From NCBI RefSeq assembly GCF_018691265.1, contig NW_024881324.1:2111730-2175729 (forward strand): a DNA stretch of 64,000 nucleotides, written 5' to 3'. Below, piece after piece: positions 59,066 through 64,000 of this stretch (position 1 is the stretch's first letter; every line of letters starts with the position of its first letter). This DNA is from Tyto alba. Taxonomy: Eukaryota; Chordata; Aves; Strigiformes; Tytonidae. A program made the position numbers and the translations under genes. The notes beneath the pieces were generated by a model. That model searched no databases. It saw only the letters and a program-made list of their open reading frames with translations, and had not been told where the DNA came from.

Positions 59066-60103
59066 CATCCTCACTCAACCCTACATTTCTGATCTTATTT
59101 AATTGTTCATCTGACTATTAACAAAGTCATAAAAAGCAATGCATAACAAAGATTTATTTCTAAAGTAATTCTAGAAGTAAACCGCCACTTATTCCAGGAA
59201 ACTTCAGTGAATGGATAGACTTGCTCATGTCTACAGTTGCAGCAATTCAGTATTCGGTGAGATCAGGCTAAGTTCAGTGTTTTCTGACGTATGGAAATGC
59301 TCATGCAAGATACACAGACAGTGTTTAGGACCCCTGCAGTTCACGTTGAAGGTCTTGGTGAGAACAGCCCAGCTTAGCTGCTGGTATGGCAAATGCTGAG
59401 TGATATGATTCACTTAGACCCCTGACACACTGCAGAAAGACACATTAGAGGGAAACGTTTATTCAGTCTCTTGGATTCATGCAGCTTTCCCTTCTTCCAT
59501 CCTGAACAGGAACACAGCCAAGGCTGACTAGTGTTTCCATGCAGAGTCGCCTTAAGTCATGGTCTAGACTCAGCAGTTTTGGAACGGACTGTAAATTACC
59601 CTCTATTACGCAGCCCAAAGCAGACACCACAGCAAGGAACTTGGACACTGCAACTTTTAGTTCCCAAGGAGATTTTGGTTCTCCAGAAGGATTAAAATTC
59701 TTCCAAAGCGGATGTCTTGCATAGCCATAGCTCTGTGCATCCTCAAACACTTTTTCAGAGCATATGAGTCCAATGGAAATCCGGTAACTTATTACAAGCT
59801 GTGGAAGCTCCCTTTCATCTGGACACCTTTCACTGCCAGTCTAAACCACTGTCTTCAAATAGCACATGCATTTTCTTCCTTCATTCCACTCTAAGGGTTG
59901 TAAGGTTTTCAGTCTCTTCTTGGAGAGAAGTGTCACTTGAAGGAAGATAAACACTTGGCAGCTTTCTCTCAAGCCATGATAGACAGCACTTCTGCGCGCT
60001 CATGCAGCTTGTTTGCTCATGACCTGCCATGGTCCGCACATTCAGAGCTCTGTCTGCTGTAAAAGCAGAAAAATAACATCTCTGCTGTACTGAAGACTTT
60101 TAA
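59066..60103. other. Gene-free stretch
   Basis: No exon recognised. A 95-codon minus-strand frame (59463-59750, starts MFEDAQSYGYARH) has ordinary amino-acid usage but no family resemblance that I can see. Confidence 0.5.
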
Positions 60104-60262
<159 letters not shown>

Positions 60263-63200
60263 GCTTGGAGAAGAGAAAATGCTAGTGCTGCCTGGAAATC
60301 AGGAAGGCATAGAACAAGAAGCCTCAAATGTCTACATATGCCAGATGCAGTCCACAAGTAGCTCCATTATTACTAGTTGTCCCCTCAGTAACCTCTCCCT
60401 CTTGTGCACGAAGGAGTGCTCACAGGCACCTGCTTCTCTGAGAACAGCAGGTAATTTATTTAGCCTCCGTGGTAGTTATAAGAAAGTCCTCAGCCACTAA
60501 GTGGGGTCTTATAGTCCCAAGAGTCAATCTCATCTGGAGCACAGTTGTCCTTAAAATAATGTGATAAGTTTAGTGCAGTGGTGTATTAGGTGGAAGAAAA
60601 GAAAAAAGTACCTTTTTCCCCCACGTTCAATGTTTTTCAACTGACCACAGGAGCAAATGCAGGGAATAGGGCTCAATGAGACTATGGAGCGCTACCAAAC
60701 TGTTCCAGTGAAGTGTTTTCCATATGTGCTGAGCAAGACTTTCATTGCCACGAGCTGATTATACAGAGTTCAGCAGGTTGTTAAGTTTCGGCTACTACAA
60801 ATACAGAAGTTAATGGCAGTGTTGCTGGTGAGGTACAGGGAAAGTGAGTGGGTCCCATATTTGCAAACCACATTCTGCTCTCAGTCTGCCCAGCAATATT
60901 ACTGGGGTTTGGAAATGGTATGGCACCTGAATAAAGCTCTGTCTGGGTCCAGCCTCCGGGGATGGAATACCTCCGACGCTGGTGTAATGTGTGGGTCTCA
61001 CTGATGTGGCATAGCCCCTCAAAACAGCAGCCAGCAAAAAGGAAATAAGCAGCACCAGGTGCCTGTCTGGACTACAATGTCTGAAAATGAGGTGTGCAGA
61101 AAAGGACCCGCAGTTTTAGTAATGTTACGAGGGACATCTGATTGAATCCCTCTCTGTGGACAAATACAGCTGTTCCATCCATACACATTTTCAGTCTACC
61201 CTCTCCCAAACCATCCTCTGATCTCTTGCACCCTCCAAGCCTCTTGGCCTTTCTTGTCAGCTGCTCTTCATTTCTGTTCTCACCTGTTGTTTTATCCCTC
61301 CCAAACCTCGCTGGGATCCAGTTGTTTCCACTGTGACGACCGCTGGAAGGGACCAGCACAGCTTTCTTGTCCTCTCTTCACTGATGCCCTTTTTGCTCCC
61401 TCCCAGCTGGCAGGTTTGGCTATATGCATTGCTGAGGCTGCGGCACCACCAAATACTTCCCACACCAGTTCGCCGGCAGCAGAATAGACGTCACTCAGGT
61501 GTTTCAGGCATTTTAACGTTTTGCTAGAGGAAATCCTGTACCCTGCCACTGTACTCCATCACTTTCTGTGACAGCTTGGTGTCACTTGTATTTAGGTAGT
61601 TTTTTAAACTGCACGAGCTCTCCCAAACAAAGTATTATTATTTAAGTGAAGTAGATTTCCAACAGGCAGGGACATGAAGGCTAAAGCCAAGTAATGTCAT
61701 GCTGCAGTCCACCACTGTTTAGAGTGTAGGACTTTTAGGTAGCCCAGCCCAGGAGGGTTATTCAGTTTGCATCTCTCTGGGGCTGTTTTTAGAAGGAGCT
61801 GAGCCAAAGCCCCGATCACAAGATCAAGGCAGTGATCTGTCATTCCTGATGTTGAAGGTCAGCATCTCATCTGGATGACAGTCAACTTCAGCTACAAAAA
61901 AAACCCTACTCTATTTCAGAAGACTTCTGTAAACTAAGATGATGCTGTTCCTGGTGATCCCTGCTAGGGAGAGGATGCTACCTCTTTGTTATGCTTCTTC
62001 CCACCATCCCACAGAAGTCTTTCATTTCACTACTGCCAAGAGACAATCTCAGCTCCAAAATGCTAGCAAAGGTTAGTAAATACAGGTTCATAGCTGTGCT
62101 CAAGCACATTATTCCAGTGAGGCCACCCCTCTGAGTGTCCAAATCTGTTGCCCTTCCTGCAGAGAAAACTATATGGAAATTCTGAGATAAATGTCCTTGA
62201 TTTTTTAGCCTGCTTGCCTCTACCTGAGAGCAATTGCACTCCTTAATTTAGCCCTGATGGAAGAAAACTGGAGTTAGACCTTAGAGCTTAATATGGCACC
62301 TGTGCAGGTCTACTAAAAAACTGCATTCCCCTTATAATGTTCCTCCAGCTGTTAGCAACCAGGCTCAGACTTGGCTAGTCCTGCGCAGAGGAACCCCTTA
62401 CTGCCCTGGTCGTTGTCCTTCCTGGGTCCAGCCAGGAGATGTTTACTGTGAGATGTGGAAAGAGCTGGGGTGACGGAGAGTCTCTGTTTCACATTTGTAG
62501 GAAGACTGTCCGGGTCCCCTGAGACAGCTGGCCCTCGTAGGATGGAAGGATTGACATTTCCCATCTATAGGGCAAGGATGGGACTAACTAAGGGAAAGGC
62601 ACAAACTGAGGTGGGATCACTCAGTGAAAAGGTTTGGTGTCCATTGTCAGTCAAGTGCAGACTAAGAGAAAAATTCCATCAGCTTTGTGGTCCCAAATCA
62701 ACATTTCACATCAGCTAGCTACCTCAGCCAGCTACACCTACCCCTGTCACACTTCCACTGCATGAGGTGACTTTACTCAGTTTGTTCCTTGTCTCTTATG
62801 ACATCCCAGACATTTTAGAAAATATAGCATCTTCTAGGTTTTTTACTGATAAAAATATTTTTCTCCTGTTGCAAATTAACTAAACTTCCTGCTGTCTCTC
62901 CTACAACCCAAGTTAAAATATGAAACAAATCACAGACACTTCCTGGAAATTTTAGCTCATAATTTGTTCTGAGCTGCAAATTGTTCTCCATTGGTTACTT
63001 CAGTGTCATTTCTCGTAGACCATGACTCTCAGGTGGTGGTGAAACATCTTGGATAAAACACCATGGAAGTTGCATTCTCATCTATTTTATTTTTTTTTCT
63101 TTATTATTTGCTTCTTTTCATGGCTGCTGATTTTCAAATTTATTATTCTTATAAAATGATGGAGAGACATGACAATTTGGGTGACCACTGAGGACTGGAA

Positions 63201-63285
63201 GCTTCCTACTTGGACAGAGCTCCCATTCTTCATATTCAGTGGAACTTTATTTAATCGTGAAGTATAGGCTCAGGCGTGCAAAGAA
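60263..63285. other. Gene-free stretch
   Basis: No supported exon, RNA gene or named repeat. Pyrimidine-rich sequence lies at about 61190-61320. Frames of 85-95 codons on the minus strand at 61072-61359 and 61292-61549 are unrecognised. Confidence 0.5.
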
Positions 63286-63289
63286 ATGT

Positions 63290-63375
63290 AAATATGGGCT
63301 TGATTCTGCAATTAGGTCAAAACTCACATTGGCCTGAGATTAATTTTTACCTACAGAAAAGCTGTAGGGTTTTAT
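63290..63375. repeat. Possible ancient amniote repeat fragment
   Basis: GGGCTTGATTCTGCAATTAG followed by GTCAAAACTCACATTGGCCT recalls the 'gggcctgatcctgca...caaaactcccattgacttca' pattern of old palindromic repeats in turtle and bird genomes. Only one arm is clear here. Confidence 0.4.
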
Positions 63376-64000
63376 TCTGTGTGTAAAACACATACAAGAG
63401 CTCTTTCTTCCTTCCATTTAATTAAAACTAACACAGTGGTCTGAATTCCTTTTATCTGCCCATTCCTTCACTGGAATTCAGATTTTTATATATTTTTCAT
63501 TGGAAATACTTTAGACCACCCTAAGTAGACCGCCAATATTTTACTGATCCTATAAAAAGTATCTATCTCAGAGATGTTTCGGTTGTTGGTTGTTAGAACT
63601 ATAATCAGATAAAGCAGCACTGCATAGAAACAGTTGACAAACGAAAAAAGCATGGGTGGTGCCGTGTTGCAGCAAGTGATGTGTGATTTATTATTAACAA
63701 GAGAAGTACAAGGGGAGATCATCATCCCAAGGAATCTCAGGCTATGGGCTCCGTCAGGCGCTTTATTTGCTGCTGCTCCCACCTTCTGGAGGGGTGTGTA
63801 ACCTCAAGTCCTGGAGGCATTTTGGTTGCACTATGATGAGGCGACCAGCATGCCCCAGGAATGTGGAGCAGAGAGTTTCTTCCTGCCACAGCCCTGTTCA
63901 GAGTGTTTTTCTCTCAAAAACCGGTAACCAGCACTTCATGTCAATGCGACTGTGTGCAAGGAGAAGCATGGAAGTGGTCTTCCCGTGCAGTTTTATTTCC
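63376..64000. other. Gene-free stretch at the window end
   Basis: No exon or repeat is recognised. A 98-codon minus frame (63486-63782) has no identifiable family. Confidence 0.5.

Overview
This window reads as non-coding DNA from the nuclear genome of an amniote, most likely a bird. The evidence is a degenerate block of the vertebrate telomere hexamer TTAGGG, one CR1-like LINE fragment, several very old interspersed repeats of a kind I know from birds, turtles and crocodilians, many mononucleotide runs, and scattered CpG-rich patches. There are no closely packed ORFs. The low density of recognisable transposons fits a bird better than a turtle or crocodilian, but this is an inference and I cannot name the species.

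I find no protein-coding gene that I can support. None of the open frames matches a protein family I recognise. Most of the longer ones lie in GC-rich patches or homopolymer-rich sequence, where long open frames arise by chance. The best transcript hints are: (i) a CpG-rich patch (about 2390-3060) ending in a consensus splice donor at 2915, followed by a strong acceptor at 5774 and AT-rich, 3'UTR-like sequence to about 8360; and (ii) a 74-base segment at 52674-52747 with a strong acceptor and a strong donor. Both would fit non-coding RNA or untranslated exons and need RNA evidence.

Layout. 1-9 kb: a possible promoter and transcript region with simple repeats. 9-24 kb: mixed sequence with CpG-rich patches at about 11.6-12.6, 13.0-14.1, 15.4-15.8, 21.9-22.2 and 23.5-24.0 kb, and a CR1 fragment at about 23.2 kb. 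24-33.5 kb: no gene seen, with one unexplained minus-strand ORF at about 25.6 kb. 33.6-34.8 kb: the interstitial telomere-like block, the most structured feature here, containing a two-copy tandem duplication of about 250-260 bases, a recurring 13-base spacer motif, and imperfect 36-base direct repeats at both edges. 35-41 kb: a cluster of ancient amniote repeats plus CpG-rich patches at about 36.6 and 37.5 kb. 41-64 kb: more gene-free sequence with a 50-base C-rich tract (42150), a GTT/ATT trinucleotide array (60104-60262), further ancient repeats and AT-rich, homeodomain-site-rich stretches that look like conserved regulatory elements.

The overall picture is a gene desert or large intron, possibly beside a developmental gene. 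That is a guess from texture. I see no CRISPR array, tRNA, rRNA, recognisable microRNA, intact retroviral gene or new multi-gene system.
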